Shown: positions 48,081 to 58,402, counted from the stretch's first letter. The stretch: DNA of 64,000 bases from Protea cynaroides (GCA_028583415.1 CM053269.1:34910254-34974253), one strand, 5' to 3'. The notes: generated from the letters alone by a model not told the origin. Program-made: numbers and translations.

Positions 48081-49123
48081 ATGGAGCAAGCTAACAAACG
48101 AGCGTCAGGTAAGGGAATCTGACCTAAACCTAATAATTAATGGACAGTAAGTTGATGTTAATCACCTGATTATATATGATGTGATGTTTATGCATATTCA
48201 CGTGCCATCTTTTAATTTCAATTATTATTACTGTTCATGCATTGTTAGGATGTGATTGTTAAGCATGTGATTGTTTTCGTTAGTGTGTGGAGTGGGGCAT
48301 GGGCCTGGGATCGCTCCTCACACTAGCACCTTTTGTAGTATTCTGTCTTAACATGCTTGGTACGGGTGGGGCATCAGGGGAAGGTCGTGGTACGGTGGTC
48401 TCGGATGTTGATGCTCGCCTGGCCATGGTTATGTGGCATTGTGGTCTCCGAGGTCGACGCTGGCTTGTCCACGATGCTTTAGCTCTATCTCTATGCCGTA
48501 GGGAGTTATGTTGGGATAGGATCTACCTGTGTTATGTTTCTATCCTAGTAGGTTAGTTGCAGATAGGGCATCAGGGGAGGTGTGGGAATGCCTTAGCTCT
48601 ATCTCTATGTCGTAGACGGTTGTGCTGGGATAGAGCATACATTGATGACATATAGGATTGGTTAGTTGCGAGCCCAGTTTGCGAGCCCTGGCCAGTAGGG
48701 GCTTAGGTACTGGTATGGGTAGAGCATCAGGGGAGGTACGGGGGTATATTAGCTCTATCTCTATTCCATGATGGGTGTATGTGGGCCAATGGGGGTGTGA
48801 TCCATGAGGTGCCACACACTCGTGTATAGAGGTGCGGGGGCCACCAAACCTTTCTATAGCACATTGTAAACTTAAAACCAGACCACAGCATAAAACTGAT
48901 TGTTACTCATGCATAATATTGTGAAACTGTCTGATTATCTTACTGAGCTAAGTTGTGAGCTCACCCTTTGTATATATACATGTTTTTAATTGTTGATGCA
49001 GGTTACACAGTGGATGACTACATGAACACTCCGGCGTACAGTGATGTTGCTACTTTGGGTGTACAGGCAGGAGAGGACGAGCATGACGCTTCATGCGAGT
49101 GCCCTTTCTGCGTGTACCTTTGA
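48081..49123 (+). CDS. Candidate spliced LTR micro-gene (49 aa), Tekay LTR1
   Basis: Exon 1 is 48081-48108 (ATG, nine codons plus one base) and ends at a strong donor, CAG/GTAAGG. The intron is 48109-49001 (893 nt). Exon 2 is 49002-49123 after the acceptor TTGATGCAG/G and ends with TGA. The joined frame gives 49 residues: basic N-terminus MEQANKR, then YTVDDYMNTPAY, an acidic stretch and the Cys cluster CECPFC near the C-terminus. LTR2 keeps the frame with two replacements. Exon 2 and both splice sites also align with the divergent solo LTR at 4868-7111, with many synonymous changes. Several upstream ATGs lie between the TATA box and exon 1, so use of this start needs a 5' UTR intron or leaky scanning. 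No known family recognised; function unknown. Confidence 0.5.
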
Positions 49124-49412
49124 TTGGATTTTATTTATTTGTTCCAGTTATTTTCAGTTGGATTAAATGGATGTAGGATATTATATTATATGTTTGAATT
49201 TGAATAATTAGATATTTTATTTAAATTTATCAATAGATTCTCAGTTCATTTATTTAAAGACTTTCGCTGTATTATTTATATTCTGATTGTGGTTACGTGC
49301 AATGGGTTTGTATGAGTGGACACGGTCTATTCGAGATCCTGGTGTGAACCGTTGGTTCAATGATGGTTTACTCACACCATTCTGGTTGGATCAGAATTGG
49401 GGTGTGACAACT

Positions 49413-49424
49413 TGGTATCAGAGC
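49413..49424 (+). promoter_or_regulatory. Primer binding site, Tekay
   Basis: TGGTATCAGAGC, three bases after LTR1, matches the 3' end of plant initiator Met-tRNA. A second copy follows LTR2 at 56895-56906. Confidence 0.9.
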
Positions 49425-49922
49425 TCTCGGGCTCTGTCTATAGACTATATTGCACCTAACTAAGTCGATGAACTGAGTTAGAAAATTTAAAAATCTTAAT
49501 ACAAACGCACCCTAAGCATTGTTTGATACCTGAGACGGACTAAGAAAGAGCATAATATACTATATTAAATATAAAATTTAATGATACTCATGCACTAATT
49601 AGGGTGAACCATAAAACTTTCATTAAACCAAAAGAGAGTATCAAATGTACTAATACTACAGGGTACAGTCCACAAACCAGACAGTTACCCTGTTATATGA
49701 ACAGTAAAATGGGAGAAAATAAAAGGGACAATCATGGGGTAGGGGGCCTAGGAGGAATAGGGTCCGCTATGTCATAATCTCGCTCGTAAGCGACCCTAAG
49801 CCAGTGTACTTGGTCCTATGTCACCCGTAGGCTATGAGCCAGACGTCCCAACTCTTGACCCTTCTCTCGCTGAGACTCGAGGATGACCCTCTGGGTGTCC
49901 CTGATCTTAGTAAACATGCTCA
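49425..49922 (+). other. Tekay leader
   Basis: Untranslated leader between the primer site and gag, duplicated at 56907-57402. No gene seen. Confidence 0.7.
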
Positions 49923-50925
49923 ATGCCCGAGTCTGGAGGGAATAATACTACACAGCCGACGCATGGTAGTCCAGGGCCGATGGGCCCACCCCAAAATGTA
50001 CCACCACCGCACCAGTTTTTGTCATCTTCTGCTTATCAGGGAGCATATCCGTATCCACCACCATGGTACGGAATGAATACACAGGGACAGCATGATCTGA
50101 GTCGGGCGGTGGACAGATTCCTAAAGCTGAAGCCTTCTTCATTCACAGGTAAGACAGGAAAATCATTGTGGCCAGCACAGTGGATTGCAGAAATAGAGAA
50201 GAATTTTCGACTGATGACTTATACAAAGGATGAAAAAGTCCTGTTTGTCACTCATATGCTGAAGGAAGATGCGAATGCTTTGTGGAATTCTACACGGGCA
50301 TATCTGGAGACGAAGCATACACAGGTGGATTGGGAAGCATTCAAAGTTACCTTCTTCGATAAATACTTCCCGAAGAGTTTCAGGGATCAGATGGAGAGGG
50401 AGTTCCTCAATCTACAACAGTCTCAGTCGACTGTGGATGCTTACTAGCAGAGGTACGAGGAGTTATTTTTCTTCGCACCGGCAAGTATGCAAGAAGAAGA
50501 GACCAAGACACGTAGGTTCACCATGGGACTGCGTGGAGGCATCCGAGAGCACATATTGGGGCTGGACAAGAAAATTTATAATGAGGCTGTACAGGTTGCG
50601 AGAGTGATAGAATCTAGTCAGAGGGACAGCTTCTTTGCACAGAACAGGGGAGTGAAGAGACCCGCTATTGAGAGTTCGGGTGGCGGTAACAATAGACCTT
50701 TCCACCCATACAGGGCGCAGATCGCTACAGTACCTGCTAGGAACAACACGGCACCACCTGTACCACAGAACGCCGGATACAACCCGAATATCAAATGTTT
50801 CAACTGTCAGCAAGTGGGTCATATTGCAAGGACCTGCACTCTACCTAGGAAGCAACCTCCCCAGCAAGGAAAAGTATATGCGGTCACCACTGAAGAGGTA
50901 GTCGCATCACCTGATGTGGTCACTG
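49923..50925 (+). pseudogene. Tekay gag
   Basis: Capsid/nucleocapsid precursor. A proline-rich N-terminus is followed by the Retrotrans_gag domain (WPAQWIAEIEKNFRLMTYT, VDWEAFKVTFFDKYFP, FLNLQQSQSTVDAY). The frame is broken by TAG at 50445-50447, then resumes in the same frame (RYEELFFFAPASM, RRFTMGLRGGI) to the zinc knuckle CFNCQQVGHIARTC at 50796-50837. The ATG at 49923 is the first in frame. Without splicing the frame ends at TAG 50982, just past the knuckle; a candidate intron starts at 50926. Confidence 0.85.
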
Positions 50926-51009
50926 GTACGACTCTATCCCTTACTATTTGGCTTACTATTTTTATTGTGTGTACGCGCATGTAGAACTAAGGGATAATAA
51001 AAATTTCAG
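50926..51009 (+). other. Candidate 84-nt intron between gag and protease
   Basis: Begins GTACGACT and ends AAATTTCAG. It holds in-frame TAG and TAA stops. Removing it joins DVVTG to IVNVACIPARVLFDSG, which is the usual unbroken gag-protease junction in this lineage. Possible branch site ACTAAG. If real, unspliced RNA would give Gag and spliced RNA Gag-Pol. Confidence 0.5.
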
Positions 51010-53111
51010 GAATTGTAAATGTAGCTTGTATACCTGCCAGAGTACTATTTGACTCTGGGGCCACGCACTCCTTTGTTTCTATTTCCTTTGGGAAGCGAAT
51101 GGAGTTACCAATTAAGCACTTGAACCCAAGCTTGATAGTTCGCTCTCCACTAGGAGTCGAAGTGGCTTTGACTGAATATTATGGACCATGTACTGTATGT
51201 ATTGAGGGCCGAGACTTAGAAGCAAGTCTGGTACTACTCGAGATGGCAGACTTTGATGTCATCTTGGGAATGGATTGGCTAGGCCATCATTCAGCTATCC
51301 TATTATGTGGTGAAAGGAAGCTTGTGCTTACAGACAAAAAGGGAAAGGAGTATAGCTTCACTGGGACAAAGTTACCTAGGAAGCAAAAGCTGATTCTCTC
51401 CGCTTTAAAAGCTAAGAGATGCTTAGAAAAAGGGGGAGTGGGGTATCTAGTATCTGTAGTTGAAATCACTGTCGAGGTGACAAAGTTGGAAGATCTAGAC
51501 ATGGTGCGAGAGTTCCCAGATGTATTTCTAGCGGATCTTCCAGGTCTACCACTAGACAGGGCTACAGAATTTGTGATAGACCTTATGCCAGGTTCGACGC
51601 CGGTGTCTAAAGCACCATACAGAATGGCCCCTACCGAGTTAAAGGAGTTGAAGACCCAGTTACAAGAATTATTGGATAAGGGCTTCATACGACCTAGCAT
51701 ATCACCTTGGGGAGCACCGGTATTATTTGTTAAGAAGAAGGATGGAAGTGTACGACTATGCATTGATTACCGTAAACTGAACAAGTTGACGATCAAGAAT
51801 CGGTATCCTTTGCCTAGAATCGACGATCTGTTCGATCAATTGCAGGGTGCAAAGGTTTTCTCGAAGATCGATCTCCGATCGGGGTATCACCAACTGAAGA
51901 TCAAGGCCGGAGATATTCCAAAGACTGCTTTCAGAACACAGTATGGGCATTATGAGTTTCTAGTTATGTCGTTCGGTTTAACCAACGCCCCAGCGTCATT
52001 CATGGAACTGATGAACCGAGTGTTTCATGATATGTTGGACACTTCGATCATCGTATTCATCGATGATATATTGGTCTACTCAAAGGACATGGAGACTCAT
52101 ACAACACATTTAAGGGCAGCCCTACAACGGCTGAGACAAGAGAAGCTTTATGCTAAGTTCAAGAAGTGTGAGTTTTGGCTGAAGGAAGTAGCTTTCTTGG
52201 GCCATGTAGTATCTGAAGACGGTATCAAGGTTGATCCAAGTAAGATAGCTGTTATAGTAGGATGGGAAGCACCAAACTCTGTTGCGAAGATTCGTAGTTT
52301 CCTTAGGTTAGCTGGTTATTATAGAAGATTCGTGGAAGATTACTCCAGGATCGCTGTTCCACTCACCAGATTGACCAAGAAGGGAGAGAAATTCAGATGG
52401 ACAGATGAGTGCGAGAAGTGCTTTCAGACTTTGAAGTCAAGACTAGTCTCTGCACCTATCTTGACCATCCCAGAGCCAAGCGTACCGTTTACTTTATATA
52501 CGGATGCTTCAGGGTTGGGTATTGGATGTGTATTGATGCAAGGAGAACAGGTGATTGCTTACGCATCAAGATAGTTAAAAGAGCATGAAAAGAACTATCC
52601 TACACATGATTTGGAGTTAGCAGTGGTTATACGTGCAATCAAGACTTGGAGACACTACTTGTATGGTGAGAAGTTTCAGATCAAGTCAGATCACAAGAGC
52701 TTAACTTATCTTTTCACTCAAAAGGATCTGAATATGAGACAGAGGAGATGGCTGGAGTTATTAAAAGATTATGATTGTGACATCCAGTATCATCCGGGTA
52801 AAGCAAATGTTGTGGCTGACGCCTTAAGCAGAAAGTGGGCATCGAAACCTGAGGCAGGACCAATTACAAATGCTGCATTATGTGCCGCAGCCTCAAGTTC
52901 AATTGAAGGCGATGAAGAATATATAATAGAGACTGCAGAAGATCCAGTCGAGCAAGGCTTAATTCATAAGTTCACCATGATGTTCGCAGCTTTGAAGATC
53001 TCACCGAATCTAGTTGATGAAGTCAAGGTAGCAATCCTACAGGATCCACATCTCAAGACAGTACAAGAAGACCTAGAGAAGGGTACGGGAGAAGGGTACA
53101 GGAAATCCTGA
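51010..53111 (+). pseudogene. Tekay protease, reverse transcriptase and RNase H
   Basis: Protease active site LFDSGATHSF (DSG at 51051-51059) and ILGMDWL. RT begins at about 51612 (APYRMAPTELKELKTQL), with VRLCIDYRKLNK, FSKIDLRSGYHQL, FLVMSFGLTNAPASFM and intact catalytic FIDDILVYS (DD at 52062-52067). RNase H follows: LYTDASGLGIGCVLMQ, then after TAG at 52572-52574 HDLELAVV, KSDHKSLTYLF and the end NVVADALSRK. A 13-bp tandem duplication (53076-53101) shifts the frame so that it stops at 53109. RT itself retains its key residues. Confidence 0.9.
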
Positions 53112-54390
53112 CTTTACCTTGGATTCAGACAAGGTACTCAGGTATCGTAAACGGTTATGTACACCTGAGAGTGAAGACTGCAATATCAGAGATCGAGTTA
53201 TGACTGAAGCTCATTACACTCCATATTCGGTACATCCAGGAAGTACCAAAATGTACCATGATTTAAGAAAACTTTATTGGTGGAGGGGTATGAAAGCAGA
53301 TATAGCTCGTTCCGTGTTCCAATGTCTGAATTGTCAACAAGTTAAAGCAGAAAGGCAGAGACCCGCAGGTTTACTATAGCCATTACCGGAACCTGCATGG
53401 AAGTGGGATTACATTACTATGGATTTCGTCACTGGCCTACCTTTGACACCAAGGTCAGTGGATGCAGTTTGGGTAATAGTAGATCGACTCACCATGACAG
53501 CTCGATTCATTGCGGTCAGACCTCAGTATACCATGGAGAAGCTGGCCAAGTTAAATGTTGATAATATAGTCAGACTTCATGGCGTCCCAGAGAGTATAGT
53601 ATCTAACAGAGATCCCCGTTTTACATCAAAGTTCTGGGAAGGATTACAGAAAGCTATGGGAACAAAGTTGAAGTTTAGTACAGCTTTTCACCCTCAGACG
53701 GACGGACAGTCAGAACGAACTATTCAAATTTTAGAAGATATGCTCCGAGCTTGTGCATTGGATTTCAAGGGAGCTTGGGACGAGAAGCTATCACTTATCG
53801 AGTTTGCTTATAACAACAGCTATCAAGTTACAATTCAGATGGCTCCATATGAAGCACTCTATGGGAAAAAGTGTCGAACACCTCTGTTATGGAACGAGGT
53901 GGGAGAAAGAAGAATTGTAGGACCGGAGTTTGTTGAAGAAACTTGTCGAGTGATTGATCAGATCAAAGAAAGAGTAAAGACAGTTCAAGTTCGACAGAAG
54001 CACTATGCGGATAATCGATGTCGAGATCTAGAGTTTGCAGTGGGTGACAAAGTATTCTTGAAGGTATCACCGGTGCGAGGTCTGAAACGGTTTGGTAAGA
54101 AGGGGAAGCTATGCCCCAGGTATATGGGACCATATGAGATATTGACCCGACGTGGTAATGTAGCATATCAATTGGCTCTACCACCATCTATGTCAAGCGT
54201 TCATAACGTGTTTCATGTATCATTACTGAAGAAGTATGTCAGAGATCCATCGCACATCTTGACCGTTGATCCCCCAGACTTGACTGAAGACTTAACATTC
54301 GAAGTGGTGCCTGTAATGCTCTCAAGTCGAAAGGTACAACAACTTCGAACCAAGGATATCCATTATGTGAAGGTGCATTGGAGAAGTTAA
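53103..54390 (+). pseudogene. Tekay integrase
   Basis: The zinc domain has H-x-H in HYTPYSVHPGSTKMYHDL and C-x-x-C in CLNCQQVKAERQRP. A TAG at 53377 (expected CAG) breaks the link to the core. The core has MDFVTGLP (first Asp), IVSNRDPRF where the second catalytic Asp is replaced by Asn (AAC, 53605-53607), and HPQTDGQSERTIQILEDML (Glu). The GPY/F-type C-terminus reads KLCPRYMGPYEIL and HNVFHVSLLKKYV. The substitution plus the stop make this copy inactive. Confidence 0.9.
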
Positions 54391-54470
54391 ATGTTGAAGA
54401 AATTACTTGGGAAGAGGAGAGCGCGATGAGGAAGGAGTACCCTAATCTTTTCGAAGGTACGTTAAAATTT
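54300..54470 (+). pseudogene. Tekay chromodomain
   Basis: FEVVPVMLSSRKVQQLRTKD and IHYVKVHWR are in the integrase frame. After a one-base shift near 54385, VEEITWEEESAMRKEYPNLF continues in another frame. The Y-V-K-V-x-W and (V-E-E)-x-T-W-E pattern is the plant chromoviral chromodomain, which directs integration to particular chromatin. It is followed by RGQNFFKGGGVV next to the polypurine tracts. Confidence 0.8.
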
Positions 54471-54486
54471 CGAGGCCAAAATTTTT

Positions 54487-54556
54487 TTAAGGGTGGGGGA
54501 GTTGTGAGACCTACATGGAAATTTTGGGATGAAATTTCTTTTAAGGGTGGGGGAGT
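54487..54556 (+). promoter_or_regulatory. Duplicated polypurine tract of Tekay element
   Basis: TTAAGGGTGGGGGAGT occurs at about 54487-54502, followed by an LTR-like TGTGAGACCTAC, and again at 54541-54556 directly before LTR2 (TGTAAGACCCGC). It looks like a tandem duplication of about 54 bp that includes the LTR start. Confidence 0.75.
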
Positions 54557-56891
54557 TGTAAGACCCGCACTCCGTAAACCCGGTCTAAACCTTGGTTTTG
54601 TGTTGTAGCAAGTCTTCCGATCATCACCGGGTCAGACGGGACGAGCAGATGACAAACAGGTACGAAATCGGATCAAAGACGGTCAAATATTCATCATTTT
54701 ATGTTGATCGGTCGATGGTACCGGTCGACCGGTCAGCTCTGCGCAGCTGAGTGCGGAGATCCGGAATTGGATCTTTGTGGGTCCCATTTTCCTAAACCCT
54801 AATGCCTGAACCTTCCTAATCCTAATAGGGTTACTAAACCCTAATTCTAGCCTATAAATACACCTTAAACCTCCTCAAATCCTTTCCAATATCTCTCATA
54901 AACCCTAGAGAAGAGAAGGAGGTTGGAAAGGAGAAGGAGCTAGGAAGAAGAAGGAGGTGCCGCCATTACCGTTCGACGACGCTCACGTTACGCCAGTCAA
55001 CGATAAGTGTTTTAATCATTCTTCTTACCCTATGACTTTAGGATAGTTGTGTGGGTGGATCAATACCATGCAAAGTAGGTATTGATCTAAAACCCTAAAT
55101 TGGATAATAAACTCTAAGTTGCCGTCAAACCCTAGATTCGAGTTCCGAGATGATCTTCATCGAAACTAAACTCGAATGAGTTGGAGATAACTCTAACTAA
55201 AAGCTCAGACTTAGAATGGATAGGTGAAACCCTGGAAATCCATGGAGGATGATCGACGGCAGTCGAAAAACCCAAGTATGGTCTTCCGGAGACATACCGG
55301 TCGACTATACCGATTGCACACAGTGCGGCCGGTATGTTGCCACCGGTACCTTCCGGGAGGCTGGTCTGTGGGGACCGGCTGACCATACCGGTCGCCAGTC
55401 TTCCCCACAGAGCTGCGACCGGTACATGCCACCGGTCAGCTCTATGAGGGTATTTTGTAATCTTGTTGGTTTCCGACCAACATGAAACCCTAAGAAAAAC
55501 TATTCTAATGAAACCCTAATAATATTATAGGACTTTGTGACTTTCCGTTTGGATCTTGCGACATGGAGCAAGCTAACAAACGAGCGTCAGGTAAGGGAAT
55601 CTGACCTAAACCTAATAATTAATGGACAGTAAGTCGATGTTAATCACCTGATTATATATGATGTGATGTTTGTGCATATTCATGTGCCATCTTTTAATTT
55701 CAGTTATTATTACTGTTCATGCATTGTTAGGATGTGATTGTTAAGCATGTGATTGTTTTCGTTAGTGTGTGGAGTGGGGCATGGGCTTGGGATCGCTCCT
55801 CACACTAGCACCTTTTGTAGTATTCTGTCTTAACATGCTTGGTACGGGTGGGGCATCAGGGGAAGGTCGTGGTACGGTGGTCTCCGATGTTGATGCTCGC
55901 CTGGCCATGGTTATGTGGCACTGTGGTCTCCGAGGTCGACGCTGGCTTGTCCACGATGCTTTAGCTCTATCTCTGTGCTATAGGGAGTTATGTTGGGATA
56001 GGGTCTACCTGCGTTATGTTTCTATCCTAGTGGGTTAGTTGCGGATAGGGCATCAGGGGAGGTGTGGGAATGCCTTAGCTCTATCTCTATGCCATAGACA
56101 GCTATGCTGGGATAGAGCATACATTGATGACATATAGGATTGGTTAGTTGCGAGCCCAGTTTGCAAGCCCTGGCCAGTAGGGGCTTAGGTACTGGTATGG
56201 GTAGAGCATCAGGGGAGGTACGGGGGTATCTTAGCTCTATCTCTATTCCATGATGGGTGCATGTGGGCCAATGGGGTGTGATCCATGAGGTGCCACACAC
56301 TCGTGTATAGAGGTGCGGAGGCCACCAAACCTTTCTATAGCACATTGTAAACTTAAAACCAGACCACAGCATAAAACTGATTGTTACTCATGCATAATAT
56401 TGTGAAACTGTCTGATTGTCTTACTGAGCTAAGTTGTGAGCTCACCCTTTGTATGTATACATGTTTTTAGATGTTGATGCAGGTTACACAGTGGATGACT
56501 ACATGAACACTCCGACGTACAGTGATGTTGCTGCTTTGGGTGTACAGGCAGGAGAGGACGAGCATGACGCTTCATGCGAGTGCCCTTTCTGCGTGTACCT
56601 TTGATTGGATTTTATTTATTTGTTCCAGTTATTTTCAGTTGGATTAAATGGATGTAGGGATATTATATTATATGTTTGAATTTGAATAATTGGATATTTT
56701 ATTTAAATTTATCAATAGATTCTCAGTTCATTTATTTAAAGACTTCCGCTGTATTATTTATATTCTGATTGTGGTTACGTGCAATGGGTTTGTATGAGTG
56801 GACACAGTCTATTCGAGATCCTGGTGTGAACCGTTGGTTCAATGACGGTTTACTCACACCATTCTGGTTGGATCAGAATTGGGGTGTGACA
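54557..56891 (+). repeat. Tekay LTR2
   Basis: Same length as LTR1 and about 97-98 percent alike by eye. It is followed by a complete primer site and leader, so it is positioned as the 5' LTR of a second, truncated unit as well as the 3' LTR of the first. Confidence 0.95.
55563..56604 (+). CDS. Candidate spliced LTR micro-gene, Tekay LTR2 copy
   Basis: Exon 1 is 55563-55590, intron 55591-56482 and exon 2 56483-56604. The sequence is as in LTR1, with Ala to Thr and Thr to Ala replacements in exon 2. Frame and splice sites are intact. See 48081-49123 for the argument. Confidence 0.5.
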
Positions 56892-57425
56892 ACTTGGTAT
56901 CAGAGCTCTTGGGCTCTGTCCACAGACCATATTGCACCTAACTAAGTCGATGAACTGAGTTAGGAAATTTAAAAATCTTAATACAAACACACGCTAAGCA
57001 TTGTTTGATACCTGTGACGGACTAAGAAAGAGCATAATATACTATATTAAATATAGAATTTAATGATACTCATGCACTAATTAGGGTGAACCATAAAACT
57101 TTCATTAAACCAAAAGAGAGTATCAAATGTACTAGTACTACAGGGTACAGCCACAAATCGGACAGTTACCCTGTTATATGAACAGTAAAATGGGAGAAAA
57201 TAAAAGGGACAATCATGGGGTAGGGGGCCTAGGAGGAATAGGGTCCGCTATGTCATAATCTCGCTCGTAAGCGACCATAAGCCAGTGTACTTGGTCCTAT
57301 GTCACCCGTAGGCTATGAGCCAGATGTCCCAACTCTTGACCCATCTCTCGCTGAGACTCGAGGATGACCCTCTGGGTGTCCCTGATCTCAGTAAACATGC
57401 TCACTCTCAGAATTGGGGTGTAACA
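56892..57425 (+). repeat. Truncated second Tekay internal unit plus third-LTR tail
   Basis: 56892 to about 57402 repeats 49410-49920 (primer site and leader) up to GTAAACATGCTCA. After three bases comes TCAGAATTGGGGTGTAACA (57407-57425), equal to the LTR end with one change, then the target-site copy GTGGT. Confidence 0.9.
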
Positions 57426-57504
57426 GTGGTAGTGCGACTACCTCGGCCACCTAGACTACCTAGACCACCTCAAAATTTTGGACCTATATTATCTCTCCTC
57501 CTTT

Positions 57505-57516
57505 GCTCTGATACCA
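57505..57516 (-). promoter_or_regulatory. Primer binding site of the CRM-like element
   Basis: TGGTATCAGAGC on the minus strand, two bases from the 5' LTR. Matches initiator Met-tRNA. Confidence 0.85.
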
Positions 57517-57518
57517 AA

Positions 57519-58402
57519 TGATGTAGGTCGACTACGGATATGAAAAAATAACGGATCGGGAGAGTGTAAGATATGACAAAATGGGTCAAAAAGGATTGTC
57601 GTGAGGTGTGGAAACGAATTTTGGAATTTTTTTTAAAAGGTAAAAGAAAACAATTAATGGAAATGAAGGTGGGGTGACTTACTTCTCTTCTAGAATGTAA
57701 ATCAACTCCAAATGTGACCTACAACTCTTCTAGGATGTAGGTGAAGAATAAAATTCCAACTATTCTCGGATGGAATGAAACTTCTTTAAGGTTTCAAGGG
57801 AGAACTCTTCTAAGTTCAAGAATTGCACTTAGGTAAATTTTATTCATAAGAATCACTTCAAATTGTCTCTGCAATACAAACTACTTTGGTGGCATTTTAT
57901 AGGCATAATAGAGAAAATAAAAAAAGACAATTATATCTTTAAATCCAAGGGCTGAAAATACAAAATAGAAAACAATAAATGATAGCTTAAAAAAAATAGA
58001 CTCTTCCAATGCAAGGGGTTGCTCCAATGAGCATTGATGCAAGTTCCAAAGTCTTGATTCAAGGTCCAAGGTATTGATGCTAAGTTCAATGTCTTGATGT
58101 AAGCTCCAATGTAGGGAAGACTCTAGAAACATTGAATAGAAAACGCCACCTCACTGTCCACTAGGTTCAATGTCGTGATGCAAGCTCCAATGTAGAGAAG
58201 ACTCTAAAAACATTGAATAAAAAATGCCACCTCATTCTCCACTAGAGACTTGAAAGGTCATCAAAAAAAGGGCTAGTTTTAAGGAGCAAGGGCCAGGTTC
58301 ATTGGTTCTTTTGTAGCTTGGTTCATACCTTGGCCTTGGGCCAAATGGGCTTTGTGAGCTTGGGCTTTGATGCGGGCCGATCTTCGTAGTTAGACTGCAT
58401 CA
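57519..58402 (-). repeat. 5' LTR of the CRM-like element
   Basis: 884 bp, from TGATGCAGTC (minus strand, at 58402) to CCTACATCA (57519). It includes tandem repeats around GTCTTGATGCAAGCTCCAAT at 58020-58200, partly missing from the other LTR. Confidence 0.9.

Larger units (their letters stand above)
47075..49409 (+). repeat. Tekay LTR1
   Basis: Starts TGTAAGACCCGC and ends GGGGTGTGACA. It contains a TATA box at 47371, ACCGGTC-rich clusters at 47219-47262 and 47811-47961, the two-exon micro-gene (48081-49123) and, inside its intron, repeated CATCAGGGGAGGT / TTAGCTCTATCTCTAT modules. Confidence 0.95.
47075..57425 (+). mobile_element. Ty3/gypsy chromovirus, Tekay-like, recombinant tandem form, TSD GTGGT
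   Basis: GTGGT is duplicated at 47070-47074 and 57426-57430. Between them: LTR1 47075-49409, internal 49410-54556 with all pol domains, LTR2 54557-56891, a second internal start 56892-57406 (primer site and leader) and the last 19 bp of a third LTR, 57407-57425. LTR1 and LTR2 are each 2,335 bp and differ by about 2-3 percent. The simplest reading is an LTR-internal-LTR-internal-LTR tandem that lost most of the second internal region and third LTR. Tekay assignment rests on long LTRs, Met-tRNA primer site, domain order and the chromodomain with a downstream RGQNFFKGG-like end. Inserted in gag of the CRM-like element. Confidence 0.92.
41380..58402 (-). mobile_element. Ty3/gypsy chromovirus, CRM-like, minus strand, TSD GTGTC
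   Basis: In element sense: 5' LTR 58402-57519, primer site 57516-57505, leader 57504-57431, then internal DNA 47074-42766, polypurine tract and 3' LTR 42765-41380. The Tekay element (47075-57425) interrupts gag. LTRs begin TGATGCAGT and end in CATCA or GATCA. GTGTC duplicates flank it at 41375-41379 and 58403-58407. The CRM-like call rests on the TGATG LTR start, pol reading into the 3' LTR, absence of a classical chromodomain and RT/protease style; lineage is moderately certain. LTRs differ by about 7 percent. Coding is heavily broken. Confidence 0.85.

Noticed and set aside
48287..48556. 89-codon ORF present in both Tekay LTRs (also 55769-56038)
   Set aside because: It lies inside the micro-gene intron and conservation between LTRs is expected from shared origin; no matching frame is seen in the divergent solo LTR.
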